From: Herbaspirillum sp. 3R11 | GTDB taxonomy: Bacteria > Pseudomonadota > Gammaproteobacteria > Burkholderiales > Burkholderiaceae_D | Direction of reading: 5' to 3' | DNA: 64,000 nt | Assembly: GCF_004563925.1 (NCBI RefSeq) | Contig: NZ_SPNJ01000006.1 | Coordinates: 124,001 to 188,000 of the forward strand | Shown: positions 17,396 through 27,109 of the stretch, one piece after another | How positions within the stretch are numbered: position 1 is the stretch's first letter | Layout: each line of letters begins with the position of its first letter | The notes under the pieces: model-generated | Told to the model about the DNA's origin: nothing | Seen by the model: the letters and a program-made list of their open reading frames with translations, nothing else | Database searches by the model: none | Program-made: the position numbers and the translations under genes

Positions 17396-18926
17396 CGATA
17401 CCTTCCGGCGTCGCGTGTTGCGGACGGCGCAGCACAGTCAGCGACACGATGGCGCCGACCGCGGTCACCGCGGCCAGCACCAGCAGTGTGGCGTGGAAAG
17501 CATCGCCGTAGATCGCCACCAGCGCGGCGCGTTCCAGTCCCGCGTTTGACGCCAGCTGCGCGAGATTGCCGCTGGCGATGCGATTGGCCAGTTCATGCAT
17601 GTCGACGCCGGCCGACGCCGGCAGGCGCGCGTGCAGGCCGGACAGGGCGAAGGCGCTGACCACGGCGGCGGTAATCGCCATCGTCAACGCTTCGCCGGCC
17701 ACGCGCATGGTGGTGAAAATCCCGGTCGCCATGCCTGCGCGTTCCTTCGGCACCACGCTCACCGACAAGTCATCCATCAAGCCCCACGGCACACCCGCGC
17801 CGAAGCCGATCAGCAGCAACGGCCAGACGATGGCCTTGCTTTGCACGCCGATCGGAATCGCGCTCAGCCATAACAATCCCGCCACCGCCAACGCCAGGCC
17901 GGCGCCCGACAACAGGCCCGCGGAAATCCTGCGCGCCATGGCGCTGGCGAGCAAGGGCACCACCATGATCGGCGCCGACAAGGGAATCATCAGTACGCCG
18001 GCGCTGACTTCGTCATAGCCTTCTATCCCCACCAGTTGTATCGGCAGGAAGATCAGCAGCACCACGTAGCAGAACGCCGTGGCCAGCGGCAGCGTCTGCA
18101 CGCCGATGAAGCGCGGGAAACGAAACAGCGACAAGTCCAGCATCGGATGCGCGCTGCGCAATTCCACCACGATGAAACTCGCGAGCAATGCCGCAAAACC
18201 GCCTAACAGCGCCAGCACCGGCCAGCTGCTCCAGCCGCTTTGCGGTCCCTGCACGATGCCGAAGGTCAGCAGGAACAGCGCGCCGGTGAAGGTCAGCGTG
18301 CCCCACCAGTCGATGCCGCCGGCATGCGGATTGCGGGTCTCGCGCATGTGCGGTACGCCGAACAGCAACACCAGCACGCCGAGAAAGACATCGATGCCGA
18401 AAATGGCGCGCCAGCCTGCCCAGGCGATCAGGATGCCCGACAACAGCGGCCCGATCGCCAGGCCGACGCCGAAGGTGGTGCCGAGCAGACTGAACGCACG
18501 CGTGCGCGCCGCGCCGTCGAACTCCTGCGCCAGCGCCGCCGCGCCGCTCGACATGGTGGCCGCGGCCGCCACACCCTGCAGGCCGCGCAGGATATTGAGC
18601 GTGAGCAGGTCGGGCGAAAAGCTCATCAGCAGCGAGGTCGCGGTGAACCAGAACACGCCGAGACGGAACAGTCTCTTGCGGCCGATCTGGTCGGCCAGCG
18701 CGCCGGCCGCCATCACGCAGCTGCCGAAGCTCAGGATGAAAATATTCACCACCCAGTTCAGCGCGGCCGTGCTGCCGCCGAACGCCTGTGCGATGGCAGG
18801 CGTGGCGACCGCCGGGCCGGTGAAGCTGAACGGCAGCATCAGGCCGGCCAGGCAGACGGCGGCCAGCACCAGCAGTTTGTCGCGCGAGGCGGAGGCAGAA
18901 ATGGAGGAAGCGGTAGAAGTCGTCAT
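17367..18926 (-). CDS. MFS drug/H+ antiporter, DHA2 (EmrB/QacA) family
   Basis: The 519-residue membrane protein shows about 14 hydrophobic segments and the DHA2 signatures: LDQ-region equivalent NWVVNIFILSFGSCVMAAGALADQIGRKRLF near residues 57-87 (motif A), and motif C in LLGTTFGVGLAIGPLLSGIL. It should export drugs or toxic metabolites by proton exchange. The start lies 9 bases after the stop of the SDR gene, so the two form an operon that the divergent TetR regulator probably controls. Confidence 0.9.
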   Translation of the reverse strand: MTTSTASSISASASRDKLLVLAAVCLAGLMLPFSFTGPAVATPAIAQAFGGSTAALNWVVNIFILSFGSCVMAAGALADQIGRKRLFRLGVFWFTATSLLMSFSPDLLTLNILRGLQGVAAAATMSSGAAALAQEFDGAARTRAFSLLGTTFGVGLAIGPLLSGILIAWAGWRAIFGIDVFLGVLVLLFGVPHMRETRNPHAGGIDWWGTLTFTGALFLLTFGIVQGPQSGWSSWPVLALLGGFAALLASFIVVELRSAHPMLDLSLFRFPRFIGVQTLPLATAFCYVVLLIFLPIQLVGIEGYDEVSAGVLMIPLSAPIMVVPLLASAMARRISAGLLSGAGLALAVAGLLWLSAIPIGVQSKAIVWPLLLIGFGAGVPWGLMDDLSVSVVPKERAGMATGIFTTMRVAGEALTMAITAAVVSAFALSGLHARLPASAGVDMHELANRIASGNLAQLASNAGLERAALVAIYGDAFHATLLVLAAVTAVGAIVSLTVLRRPQHATPEGIVRTTAATEC

Positions 18927-18935
18927 GGATGATTT

Positions 18936-19676
18936 TCAGGCGTTATAGCCGCCGTCGATGGTGAGCGCAGCGCCGGTGACGAAGCGACCTTCATCGCCGG
19001 CCAGGAAGGCCACCAGGCCGGCAATATCCTTGCCTTCGCCGTAATGCGGCAGCGCCATGAACGCCAGCGAGCCGGCCGCCTTGGGACCGGCGGCAGGATT
19101 CATGTCGGTGTCGGTCGGGCCCGGCTGCACCAGGTTGGCGGTGATGCCGCGTGCGCCGAGGTCGCGCGCCATGCCCTTGGTCAGGCCGACCAGCGCTGAC
19201 TTGTTCATCGCGTAGAGCGTGATGGAGGGCTTCGGCACGCGTTCGGCCAGGTTGCTGCCGATGGTGATGATGCGTCCGCCTTGCTGCATGTGGCGCGCCG
19301 CCGCCTGCGAGGCGACGAACACCGCGCGCACGTTGACCGCGTTGCTCAGTTCGAAGTCCTCCAGCGAATAGTCCTCGAACGGTTTGGCGATGAAGATGCC
19401 GGCATTGTTGACCAGGATGTCGAGCCGGCCGAACTCGGCCGCCGTGCGTTCCACCGCACCGGTCACCGCTGCAGGATCACGGTTATCGGCGACCAGCGCC
19501 AGCGCACGCCGGCCGCCGTTGCGGATGTCTTCGGCCACGGCCAGCGCCTTGTCCACGGCGCTGGCGTAGGTGAAGGCGACATCGGCGCCGTCGCGCGCCA
19601 GGCGGCGTGCAATCGCTGCGCCGATGCCGCGGCTGCCGCCGGTCACGAGGGCGACTTTTCCTGAGAGATGCGTCAT
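18936..19676 (-). CDS. SDR family NAD(P)-dependent oxidoreductase (3-oxoacyl-ACP reductase-like)
   Basis: The 246-residue classical SDR has the cofactor motif TGGSRGIGAAIAR near residues 11-23, NNAG near 91, the catalytic Ser in ITIGSN and the YxxxK pair in LYAMNKSAL. The C-terminus carries VTGAALTIDGGYNA. It should reduce or oxidise a small carbonyl/alcohol substrate with NADP(H); FabG-like housekeeping is unlikely given the context. A GGAACCTCC segment precedes the ATG. First gene of an operon with the DHA2 pump, divergent from a TetR gene. Confidence 0.92.
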   Translation of the reverse strand: MTHLSGKVALVTGGSRGIGAAIARRLARDGADVAFTYASAVDKALAVAEDIRNGGRRALALVADNRDPAAVTGAVERTAAEFGRLDILVNNAGIFIAKPFEDYSLEDFELSNAVNVRAVFVASQAAARHMQQGGRIITIGSNLAERVPKPSITLYAMNKSALVGLTKGMARDLGARGITANLVQPGPTDTDMNPAAGPKAAGSLAFMALPHYGEGKDIAGLVAFLAGDEGRFVTGAALTIDGGYNA

Positions 19677-19689
19677 GGAGGTTCCTTTT

Positions 19690-19761
19690 TATAGTGATCG
19701 TTATAGAATAGTGAATCAGGCATAATATGCTTGTCAATGAATTTTGTAGTGATCGCTATGG
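19690..19761. promoter_or_regulatory. Twin TetR-type operators between the SDR and tetR-like genes
   Basis: TAGTGATCG(T/C)TAT occurs twice: at 19692-19704 and 19747-19759. Each is the core of an imperfect palindrome centred on GATC (TATAnnGATCnnTATA at 19690-19705; TAGnGATCnCTA at 19747-19758). One copy sits near each divergent gene start. A minus-strand TTGACA (19732-19737) lies between them and may be the SDR promoter's -35 element. Confidence 0.65.
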
Positions 19762-19773
19762 AAAGGATGGGGA

Positions 19774-20415
19774 ATGGCTGAGCGAGGACGTCCCCGCAGC
19801 TTCGATCGCACCGATGTCTTGCGGCGCGCGATGATGCTGTTTTGGAAACACGGATACGAAGGAACCTCGATGGCCGACCTGACGGCCGCGATGGGCATCA
19901 CCGCGCCCAGCCTGTACGCCGCCTTCGGTTGCAAGGAAGCCTTGTTCCGCGAAGTGGTGGAGCACTACCAGGCCAACGAAGGACGCTTCACGACCGAGGC
20001 GCTGGAAGCCGACACCAGCGCGCGCGAAGCGATCGAGGCGATGCTCAACGGCGCTGCCGTCAGCCTCGGCGCCACCGGCGGTTGCCTGGTGGTGACTGCG
20101 GCCACCAAATGCGGTGCGGCCAACGAAACCGTCGATCACTACCTGCAGGAAAACCGCGTCGGCAAGAACGACGCCATCCGCCGCCGCCTCGAACGTGCGG
20201 TGCAAGAAGGCGAACTGCCGGCCGACGCGGACACGCGCGGCCTGGCTACCTTTTACGCCACGCTGCTGCAAGGCATGTCGATCCAGGCGCGCGACGGCAC
20301 GTCGAAGAAATCGCTGAAGGCCGCCGTGACCGCCGCGATGTCGGCATGGCCGGCGCCCCCGGTGACCGCCACAGCGGCGCGCAAGCGCAGCGCAAGAGTG
20401 CCTGTCGCCTCATGA
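19774..20415 (+). CDS. TetR/AcrR family transcriptional regulator
   Basis: The 213-residue protein opens with the TetR DNA-binding domain: GRPRSFDRTDVLRRAMMLFW, then YEGTSMADLTAAMGITAPSL as HTH (residues about 29-48) and YAAFGCKEALFREVV. The C-terminal region, with TGGCLVVTAATKCG, is a typical ligand-binding TetR core of the YcdC/AcrR_C-like group. It most likely represses the divergent SDR-DHA2 operon and itself through the twin GATC-centred operators. AAAGGATGGGGA provides the ribosome binding site. Confidence 0.92.
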   Translation: MAERGRPRSFDRTDVLRRAMMLFWKHGYEGTSMADLTAAMGITAPSLYAAFGCKEALFREVVEHYQANEGRFTTEALEADTSAREAIEAMLNGAAVSLGATGGCLVVTAATKCGAANETVDHYLQENRVGKNDAIRRRLERAVQEGELPADADTRGLATFYATLLQGMSIQARDGTSKKSLKAAVTAAMSAWPAPPVTATAARKRSARVPVAS

Positions 20416-20539
20416 GGTGCGGGCATCGCGCGATGCTTACTTTGCATAGCGGCGCATGCGCACGTGTGCAAGAATGTTCCTGTCGCATTCCTCACAACGC
20501 ATTCCCTACAACATTTGAATTCCATCACAAGACCAAGCC

Positions 20540-21391
20540 ATGAACGACCCCATCGTGTATCTCAACGGCGACATGACGCCGCTCTCCGAAGCCCGCATCC
20601 CCGTGCTGGATCGCGGCTTCATTTTCGGCGACGGCGTCTATGAAGTGATCCCGATGTACAGCCGCAAGCCATTCCGCGGTACGCATCACATCGCGCGCCT
20701 GTTCCGCAGCCTTGGTACCATCGGTATTACCAATCCGCATAACGAAACCGAATGGCTGGCGTTGATCGACCGCGTGGTGCAGGCCAACGATCTCAACGAT
20801 CAGATCGTCTACATTCAGGTCACGCGCGGCGTCGCCAAGCGCGGCCACGCGTTTCCCAAGGATCCGGTCACGCCGACGGTGTTCATGATGACCAGCCCGC
20901 TGGCAGTGCCGTCGGCCGAGGTGCGCGCCAAGGGTGTGGCCTGCGTCACGCTGGAAGACAAGCGCTGGCTCAATTGCCAGATCAAGTCCACTTCGCTGCT
21001 GGGCAATGTGCTGGCGGCGCAATATGCGGCCGAGCACGAAGTCACCGAAGCGATCCAGTTCCGCGACGAGTTCCTCAGCGAAGCCTCGTCGTCCAACGTC
21101 TGGATCGTCAAGGACGGCAAGCTGTCCGCGCCGCCCAAGGACAACCTGATCCTCGAAGGCATCCGCTACGGCCTCATCGAAGAGCTGTGCAAGTCGCAGG
21201 GCATCGTGTTCGAAGCGCGCCGCATCACGCGCGAAGAAGTCTTCGGCGCCGATGAAGTACTGCTGTCGTCGGCCACCAAGGAAGTGCTGCCGGTGGTGAG
21301 CATCGATGACCAGCGCGTCGGCGACGGCAAGCCGGGCCCGGTGTTCGCCAAGCTGTACGCGGCCTACCAGGCGGCCAAGGCGGCGCTCTGA
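20540..21391 (+). CDS. dat: D-amino-acid aminotransferase (class IV PLP enzyme)
   Basis: The 283-residue protein starts MNDPIVYLNGDMTPLSEA and contains VLDRGFIFGDGVYEVIP near residues 24-40, the PLP lysine in CQIKSTSLLGNVLAAQYA near 150, and EASSSNVWIVKDGKL. These fit D-alanine transaminase/branched-chain class IV enzymes. It would interconvert D-amino acids and 2-oxo acids in the cytoplasm. The gene order dat-ybeD-lipB-lipA is known from betaproteobacteria; here ybeD follows 113 bases downstream. Confidence 0.9.
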   Translation: MNDPIVYLNGDMTPLSEARIPVLDRGFIFGDGVYEVIPMYSRKPFRGTHHIARLFRSLGTIGITNPHNETEWLALIDRVVQANDLNDQIVYIQVTRGVAKRGHAFPKDPVTPTVFMMTSPLAVPSAEVRAKGVACVTLEDKRWLNCQIKSTSLLGNVLAAQYAAEHEVTEAIQFRDEFLSEASSSNVWIVKDGKLSAPPKDNLILEGIRYGLIEELCKSQGIVFEARRITREEVFGADEVLLSSATKEVLPVVSIDDQRVGDGKPGPVFAKLYAAYQAAKAAL

Positions 21392-21504
21392 ACGTGAGCT
21401 GCTCCTGAGCAAACGCATGTCTTGTCACGCGGCAAGACATGCGCAGGCGGGCGGCGAGTGGCGTAAAATACGCAGATCGCCACAGAAGTCTTCAAAACAC
21501 TGCC

Positions 21505-21834
21505 ATGTCATTACCTAACGACCCTGTTGATCCCGCCGCTGCTGCCGCCATTCCAGCCATGCCCGAGATCCCGCCGGAACAATCGCTGATTGAATATCCC
21601 AGCGATTTTCCCATCAAAGTCGTCGGCGTCATGCACGACGAACTCACCGACATGATCGTCAACATGGTGATCGAACATGATCCGACCTTCCACGTCGGCA
21701 AGGTCGAAACACGGCCTTCCACACAAGGTAAATACCTGTCGCTGACGGTCACCGTGCGCGCCACCAGCCGTGAGCAACTCGACAATCTGTATCGTGCGCT
21801 GTCGTCGCATGAGATGGTCAAGTTCGTGCTGTAA
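21505..21834 (+). CDS. YbeD/DUF493 family protein
   Basis: The 109-residue protein has a disordered acidic/proline N-terminus followed by the DUF493 ACT-like fold: YPSDFPIKVVGVMHDELTDM near residues 31-50, STQGKYLSLTVTVRATSREQLDNLY, and the end HEMVKFVL. The family (UPF0250, E. coli YbeD) is a small conserved protein usually next to lipB; its role is not settled. ATG at 21505 was chosen over the open upstream frame because the known family start aligns with it. A strong terminator follows. Confidence 0.9.
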   Translation: MSLPNDPVDPAAAAAIPAMPEIPPEQSLIEYPSDFPIKVVGVMHDELTDMIVNMVIEHDPTFHVGKVETRPSTQGKYLSLTVTVRATSREQLDNLYRALSSHEMVKFVL

Positions 21835-21876
21835 GCCAGAACTTTTCGCCCTGCACCGGGCGTTAAAAACGGACGT

Positions 21877-21919
21877 AAAAAAACCGGTTCGACCTCGCAA
21901 GAGGCGAACCGGTTTTTGT
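21877..21919. terminator. Rho-independent terminator after ybeD
   Basis: CCGGTTCG (21884-21891) with ACCTC pairs with GAGG and CGAACCGG (21905-21912), flanked by seven A on the left and five T on the right. The symmetric A/T flanks make it bidirectional, serving ybeD and the convergent chemoreceptor gene. Confidence 0.92.
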
Positions 21920-21954
21920 TTGTGGCAGAAGGTCGGGCGGAATGCCGCCGCGCG

Positions 21955-23496
21955 CTAGCGATTCAGCTTGAACACGCTGACCACCTGCGCCAGGCGTCCG
22001 GCCTGATCCTGCAGTGATTGCGCCGCCGCCGCCGCTTGCTCCACCAGCGCCGCGTTCTGTTGCGTGGTCTCGTCCATCTGCGTGATGGCCTGACCGACCT
22101 GGTTGATGCCGGCGCTCTGTTCCTGGCTGGCCGAGCTGATTTCTCCGACGATGTCGGTCACGCGCTTGACGCTGGCGACCACCTCGTTCATGGTTTCTCC
22201 GGCCTGCTGCACCAGCTTGCTGCCGACATCGACCTTGGACACCGAGTCGTCGATCAGCGTCTTGATTTCCTTCGCCGCTGCCGACGAGCGTTGCGCAAGG
22301 CTGCGCACTTCACTTGCCACCACCGCGAAGCCGCGGCCCTGTTCACCGGCGCGCGCAGCTTCCACTGCCGCATTCAGTGCGAGGATGTTGGTCTGGAATG
22401 CGATGCCGTCAATCACGCTGATGATGTCGACGATCTTGCGCGAAGATTCGTTGATCGAACCCATCGTGTCGACCACTTGGCTGACGACTGCACCGCCCTG
22501 GATCGCGACTTCGGATGCAGACACCGCGAGTTGATTCGCCTGGCGTGCATTGTCGGCATTCTGCTTCACGGTCGAGGTCAGCTCTTCCATCGCCGACGCG
22601 GTTTCTTCCAGCGAGCCGGCCTGCTGTTCGGTGCGGCCCGACAGGTCGAGATTGCCGCTGGCGATTTCGCTTGACGCCGTGCTGATGGTGTCGGTGCCGA
22701 CGCGCACCTGGCTGACGATATTGAGCAGGTTGTCGTTCATGGTCTTGAGCGCGGTGAGCAGCTGGCCGGTTTCATCCTTGCCGCCGGCCACGATGTCCGA
22801 GCTCAGGTCGCCCGCCGCCACTGTTTCGGCGATGCTGACCGCCTGCGTGAGCGGACGCGTGATGCTGATCGTCAGCAGCCATGCCAGCGCACCGCCCAGC
22901 ACCAGCTCGACGATGCCGAGGATGATCAGCATGTTGCGGCTGGACGAATAATAGTCGGCGACTGCTTCGGCCGAGGTGCTGATCTCCTGGCGCTGCATGT
23001 CGCGGAACTTGGCCACTGCGCCAGTGTAGGAGGCATACAAGGGCATGAATTTCTCGGTCGTCATCTTCTTGGCCTCGTCCAGATTGCCGGCCTTCTTGAG
23101 CTTGAAGATGTCGTTGCGCAGCGCCTGGTAGGTATCGCGCACCTTGTTGATTTCAGCCAGCTGTGCGACTTCCTGAGGCGCCGTGTTGATCTCTTCGATC
23201 TTCTTGCGCATCGGTGCGATGCGCGCCGACTCGGCGGCGATCTGCGCCGTGAAGTATTGCTGCGCATCGGGATCTTCAGTCTTGATCACGGCGAGTGTGC
23301 GGATGCCGCTCTCGCGGATCACCGCCAGCCATTCGACCGCGTTGCGTTCATTGGTGATTGAGTCGGTGGTGATCGACACCACGGCGGTATTGATCTGCTG
23401 CAGACGCCAGACGCTGATGCCCAGCATGACGACCATGAGCATGAGGATGACGACAAAACCGATGCCGAGGCGTACGCCGATTTTAAGATTTTTCAT
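21955..23496 (-). CDS. Methyl-accepting chemotaxis protein
   Basis: The 513-residue receptor has a first membrane helix at about residues 10-30 and a periplasmic four-helix-bundle sensor to about 185 (4HB_MCP type, with the [16 protein letters not shown] first helix). A second membrane helix, a HAMP linker ([20 protein letters not shown]) and a long coiled signalling domain with the conserved hairpin [20 protein letters not shown] follow. No C-terminal CheR-tethering pentapeptide is visible (ends VFKLNR). The start at 23496 follows a GGAG site; the longer frame to 23529 lacks one. It interrupts the dat-ybeD/lipB-lipA set. Confidence 0.93.
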   Translation of the reverse strand: MKNLKIGVRLGIGFVVILMLMVVMLGISVWRLQQINTAVVSITTDSITNERNAVEWLAVIRESGIRTLAVIKTEDPDAQQYFTAQIAAESARIAPMRKKIEEINTAPQEVAQLAEINKVRDTYQALRNDIFKLKKAGNLDEAKKMTTEKFMPLYASYTGAVAKFRDMQRQEISTSAEAVADYYSSSRNMLIILGIVELVLGGALAWLLTISITRPLTQAVSIAETVAAGDLSSDIVAGGKDETGQLLTALKTMNDNLLNIVSQVRVGTDTISTASSEIASGNLDLSGRTEQQAGSLEETASAMEELTSTVKQNADNARQANQLAVSASEVAIQGGAVVSQVVDTMGSINESSRKIVDIISVIDGIAFQTNILALNAAVEAARAGEQGRGFAVVASEVRSLAQRSSAAAKEIKTLIDDSVSKVDVGSKLVQQAGETMNEVVASVKRVTDIVGEISSASQEQSAGINQVGQAITQMDETTQQNAALVEQAAAAAQSLQDQAGRLAQVVSVFKLNR

Positions 23497-23808
23497 AAGA
23501 GACTCCGAGCGGAAACAGACAATAGGCAAAGCGATTTCAAAGCGAATGCAGATACCGGCCTGTAAGGCCGGCGGAAATTTTCAAGCGTGCAGGCAAGATC
23601 AGACGTCGCCTGCGCGGGGTGATGCGCACACGTTGCGGGTAGCAACTCCATGCAGCAATTTGGGGGAGGGGGTTTTCATCGGCAGCCGCGGTCGGCGGAT
23701 GCCTGTCGGCAATTGTTTTATATCGTTCGCCGCTCCATACCTGAACGATAGGGCATGCGGCGTTTTCCAAGCAGTCGAACAGAGAGGTTTTCGGGGGGTA
23801 TTTACGCG
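23497..23808. other. Intergenic region between LysR and chemoreceptor genes
   Basis: 312 bases, both flanking genes on the minus strand. It holds the chemoreceptor's promoter region and a GC hairpin, CCGGCCT/AGGCCGG at 23555-23571, with no proper T-run on either side. No coding potential was recognised. Confidence 0.5.
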
Positions 23809-24729
23809 TTAGCGACCGGGCCAGCGCGCGCTCGCTTTGAACAGCGCGATTTCTTCCTGCAGCCAGGCGCGGAAATGCACCACCTGCGGCTTGCCCAGTG
23901 TTTCCGCATGGCACACAAAATAGTAGGCGCGCTCGCTTTTCCAAGCAATGTCGAACAGGCGCACCAGCTCGCCGGCGGCGATTTCCTGGGAGGCAATGGC
24001 ATGCCGCGTCAACGCCACGCCGGCGCCGTCGACCGCCGCGCGCAAGGTCAGCGAGGAGTCCTGCGTCACCAGCCCGCCAGCCGGGTCGGGCAGGTCCAGC
24101 CCGGCCAGTTTGAACCACGGCAACCAGGATTCCTGCAGGCCGTCCATGCGCAACAGCACGCAGTCGCGCAGTTGCTGCGGCGACGAGGGCAGGCGGCCCT
24201 GGCGATAGTTGGGGCTGGCCACCGGGTAATAGAAATCCTCCATCATCAGTTCCGACTTCAGGCCGGGATAATTGCCCAGGCCGAAGCGCACGCCGACGTC
24301 GATGCCGTCGCGCGCGAGGTCGTTCAGATGGCTGCTCGATTGCAGGATCACTTCGATGTCCGGATAGCGGTCGATGAACTTCCACAGCCGCGGCGCCAGC
24401 CAGCGCGATGCAAACGAGGGCGGCGACGATACCACCAGCCTTTGCTGGTGGCCCTGTTGCTGCAGCATCTCGGCGGCGGTGGCGATTTCGGTCAGGGCAT
24501 GGCGGATGGAGGCGGCGAAACGCTGGCCGGCTTCGGTGATGGCGATGCGTTTGCCGTTGCGAGTGAACAACGGCAGGCCGAGTTCTTCTTCCAGCGCGCG
24601 GATCTGGTGGCTGATCGCACCGGGCGTGACGTGGATCTCTTCAGCCGCGCGCGAAAAGCTGTCATGGCGCGCCGCCGCCTCGAAGGCGCGCAAGGCGGCG
24701 AGATTGGGCAATTTACGGAAGTCGGCCAT
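23809..24729 (-). CDS. LysR family regulator, GcvA-like
   Basis: The 306-residue protein starts LPNLAALRAFEAAARHDSFS with the HTH at about residues 22-41 (FSRAAEEIHVTPGAISHQIR), then LGLPLFTRNGKRIAITEAG. The effector domain carries VSSPPSFASRWLAPRLWKF and VGVRFGLGNYPGL, as in GcvA, the glycine-cleavage regulator. In many Burkholderiales such a gene is divergent from a DUF2917 gene, as here, so this is probably its target rather than gcvTHP. The start codon lies 54 bases from the alternative GTG of the divergent frame. Confidence 0.9.
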   Translation of the reverse strand: MADFRKLPNLAALRAFEAAARHDSFSRAAEEIHVTPGAISHQIRALEEELGLPLFTRNGKRIAITEAGQRFAASIRHALTEIATAAEMLQQQGHQQRLVVSSPPSFASRWLAPRLWKFIDRYPDIEVILQSSSHLNDLARDGIDVGVRFGLGNYPGLKSELMMEDFYYPVASPNYRQGRLPSSPQQLRDCVLLRMDGLQESWLPWFKLAGLDLPDPAGGLVTQDSSLTLRAAVDGAGVALTRHAIASQEIAAGELVRLFDIAWKSERAYYFVCHAETLGKPQVVHFRAWLQEEIALFKASARWPGR

Positions 24730-24888
24730 GGTATGTGAATAAAACTAGCAAGACACGCCAATATATATCGTTTTGGTTCGCCTGTGGCGCTGACTAAAAT
24801 GTCTTCACTGACCGCGCAACATGGCGATCAAGTCGGGACCATGAGCATGTTGCTCAAGCTTTTCCCGGCACAACCGAGAGAGGTCATC

Positions 24889-25233
24889 ATGCAAAATATA
24901 TTCACTAAGAGGAACATCCGGCTGCAAGCCGGCGACGTCATGTCGCTGCAGGTGACGCGCCCGGTGTGCCTGCAGGTCGGCAGCGGCCGCGTCTGGATCA
25001 CGATCGAAGGCGGCCGCACCGATTACTGGCTGGCCGGCGGCCAGAGCCTGGACATTCCGGGCCATGGCCTGGTGGTGATCGAGTCGGTTAACACCGTCAG
25101 CAAGCTGCAGGTTGGCCTGTGCCGCCGCCATTGGCTGATGCGGCTGGCCGATGGAATGCGTGCGCTGGCCCGGCGCTTGCGCGATCGTCGCGCGGTAGCG
25201 GCCCGGGCGGCGCAAAATTGTGGGCAATCCTGA
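24889..25233 (+). CDS. DUF2917 domain-containing protein
   Basis: The 114-residue protein contains the DUF2917 pattern: [20 protein letters not shown] near residues 11-30, then [19 protein letters not shown] and a basic arginine-rich tail. The fold is probably a small cupin-like beta barrel; no function is known. ATG at 24889 was selected because GAGAGAGG stands at proper distance and the domain starts there; the frame stays open upstream to a GTG at 24784. Divergent from a GcvA-like LysR gene. Confidence 0.8.
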   Translation: MQNIFTKRNIRLQAGDVMSLQVTRPVCLQVGSGRVWITIEGGRTDYWLAGGQSLDIPGHGLVVIESVNTVSKLQVGLCRRHWLMRLADGMRALARRLRDRRAVAARAAQNCGQS

Positions 25234-25331
25234 AGTTTCTTTGTGACAATTCTTCTTTGCGGCAATCCAGCCGCTGCCGCGCCGGGCGCAATCCGACGCA
25301 ACCCGGCGATTTTCGTTACACTTGCGGGCAT

Positions 25332-26006
25332 ATGCATACCGCACCACAAGCTCCATCGACGCCGCAGATCATCCGGCGCGGCGTTGAAGACTACCAGGTC
25401 AGTTTCGACGCCATGCGCGCGTACACCGACAGCCGCACCGCAGACTCCCCCGACCAGCTCTGGATCGTCGAACACCCGCCGGTGTTCACGCTCGGCCTCG
25501 GCGCCGACATCGCCCACGTACTCAATCCGCATGCCATTCCCGTGGTCCAGACCGACCGTGGCGGCGAAGTCACTTACCACGGCCCCGGCCAGGTGGTGAT
25601 TTACCTGCTCATGGACCTGCGCCGCAACCATCCCGGCGCGCGGCTGTTCGCGCGCGAATTCGTGCAAAAGATCGAACAGGCGGTGATCGACACGCTGGCG
25701 GCGTATAATCTCGCTGGTGAGCGCAAGCAGGGCGCGCCCGGCATCTACGTCAGCGCAGGGCCGTGGCAGGGCGCCAAGATTGCCGCGCTGGGCTTGAAAA
25801 TCCGCGCCAGCGGTTGCACCTATCATGGCGTATCGCTCAACGTGGCGATGGACCTGACGCCGTTTTCCTGGATCAACCCCTGTGGCTACGAAGGCCTCGC
25901 CACCGTCGACATGCAGACACTGAATGTCGACGCGCCGCTGAGCGACGTGCAGACGCTGCTTGCCGACCAACTCGTTGCGCATTTTGCCTTACCGCCGTCC
26001 GCCTGA
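25332..26006 (+). CDS. lipB: Octanoyltransferase LipB
   Basis: The 224-residue enzyme shows the LipB motifs [19 protein letters not shown] near residues 75-93 and the catalytic Lys/Cys segment [20 protein letters not shown] near 143-162. It transfers the octanoyl group from acyl-carrier protein to lipoyl domains of 2-oxoacid dehydrogenases and GcvH. The ATG at 25332 gives a family-typical N-terminus; the frame is open upstream to 25119 but that part is unlike LipB. lipA begins 22 bases after its stop. Confidence 0.96.
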   Translation: MHTAPQAPSTPQIIRRGVEDYQVSFDAMRAYTDSRTADSPDQLWIVEHPPVFTLGLGADIAHVLNPHAIPVVQTDRGGEVTYHGPGQVVIYLLMDLRRNHPGARLFAREFVQKIEQAVIDTLAAYNLAGERKQGAPGIYVSAGPWQGAKIAALGLKIRASGCTYHGVSLNVAMDLTPFSWINPCGYEGLATVDMQTLNVDAPLSDVQTLLADQLVAHFALPPSA

Positions 26007-26028
26007 GACAGCCAAAGAAATCACTACT

Positions 26029-27000
26029 ATGACTACCGAAATCACTTCCGCCGAGCCGACGCTGCGCAATCCCACCGACAAGCAAAAGGGCGCCGGCAAG
26101 ACCGCCTGGATCCCGATCAAGATCATGCCGGCGGAAAAGCTCAAGAAGCCTGACTGGATTCGCGTCAAGGCCGGCTCGCCGACCACCCGCTTCTACGAAA
26201 TCAAGGACATCCTGCGCGCCAACAACCTGGTGACGGTGTGCGAAGAAGCGTCCTGCCCCAACATCGGTGAATGCTTCGGCAAGGGCACCGCGACCTTCAT
26301 GATCATGGGCGACAAGTGCACCCGCCGTTGCCCGTTCTGCGACGTCGGCCACGGCCGTCCCGATCCGCTCGACCCGAATGAACCGGAAAACCTGGCCAAG
26401 ACCATCGCCCAGCTCAAGCTGAGCTACGTGGTCATCACCAGCGTCGACCGCGACGACCTGCGCGACGGCGGCGCCGGCCACTTCGCCGCCTGCATCCAGC
26501 GCGTGCGCGAACTGTCGCCGGAGACCCGCATCGAGATCCTGACCCCGGACTTCCGCGGCCGCATGGACCGCGCCCTGGAAATCCTCAAGATGGCGCCGCC
26601 GGACGTCATGAACCACAACCTCGAAACCGCCCCGCGCCTGTACAAGGAAGCGCGTCCCGGTTCCGACTACGAGTACTCGCTGAACCTGCTGAAGCGCTTC
26701 AAGGACCTGCACCCGAACACCCCGACCAAGTCCGGCATCATGGTCGGCCTTGGCGAGACCGACGAAGAAGTCCTGCAAGTCATGCGCGACATGCGCGCCC
26801 ACAATGTCGACATGCTCACCATCGGCCAATACCTGATGCCGAGCGGCGACCACTTGCCGGTGCGCCGCTACGTGCATCCCGACACCTTCAAGATGTACGA
26901 AGAAGAAGCCTACAAGATGGGCTTCGTGCACGCCGCCGTCGGCGCCATGGTGCGCTCCAGCTACCATGCGGATCAACAGGCGCACGGCCTGGTTGGGTAA
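26029..27000 (+). CDS. lipA: Lipoyl synthase LipA (radical SAM)
   Basis: The 323-residue enzyme carries both iron-sulfur motifs: [12 protein letters not shown] (CX4CX5C, auxiliary cluster, near residues 71-82) and CTRRCPFC (CX3CX2C, radical SAM cluster, near 97-104). The C-terminal RSSYHAD holds the Ser ligand of the auxiliary cluster. It inserts two sulfur atoms into octanoyl chains made by LipB. The start at 26029 lies 22 bases after lipB; only a weak AAAGAAA site precedes it. A bidirectional terminator follows. Confidence 0.97.
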   Translation: MTTEITSAEPTLRNPTDKQKGAGKTAWIPIKIMPAEKLKKPDWIRVKAGSPTTRFYEIKDILRANNLVTVCEEASCPNIGECFGKGTATFMIMGDKCTRRCPFCDVGHGRPDPLDPNEPENLAKTIAQLKLSYVVITSVDRDDLRDGGAGHFAACIQRVRELSPETRIEILTPDFRGRMDRALEILKMAPPDVMNHNLETAPRLYKEARPGSDYEYSLNLLKRFKDLHPNTPTKSGIMVGLGETDEEVLQVMRDMRAHNVDMLTIGQYLMPSGDHLPVRRYVHPDTFKMYEEEAYKMGFVHAAVGAMVRSSYHADQQAHGLVG

Positions 27001-27026
27001 GCAGTTTTCGCCGGTAGCAGCGGCGT

Positions 27027-27067
27027 AAAAAAACGGCCTGGTTCTTCGATGAACCAGGCCGTTTTTT
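27027..27067. terminator. Bidirectional terminator between lipA and the deacetylase gene
   Basis: ACGGCCTGGTTC and GAACCAGGCCGT form a 12-bp perfect stem around a TTCGAT loop, with a run of A on the left and six T on the right. It serves convergent lipA and the deacetylase gene. Confidence 0.93.
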
Positions 27068-27109
27068 ATTGCGCTTCATATCGCCATATTCAGCGTGCGC
27101 TCAGTGTGC

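Noticed and set aside
23555..23571. GC hairpin as terminator downstream of the LysR gene
   Set aside because: Stem is perfect but no T-run follows on either strand, so it was only mentioned as part of the intergenic entry.
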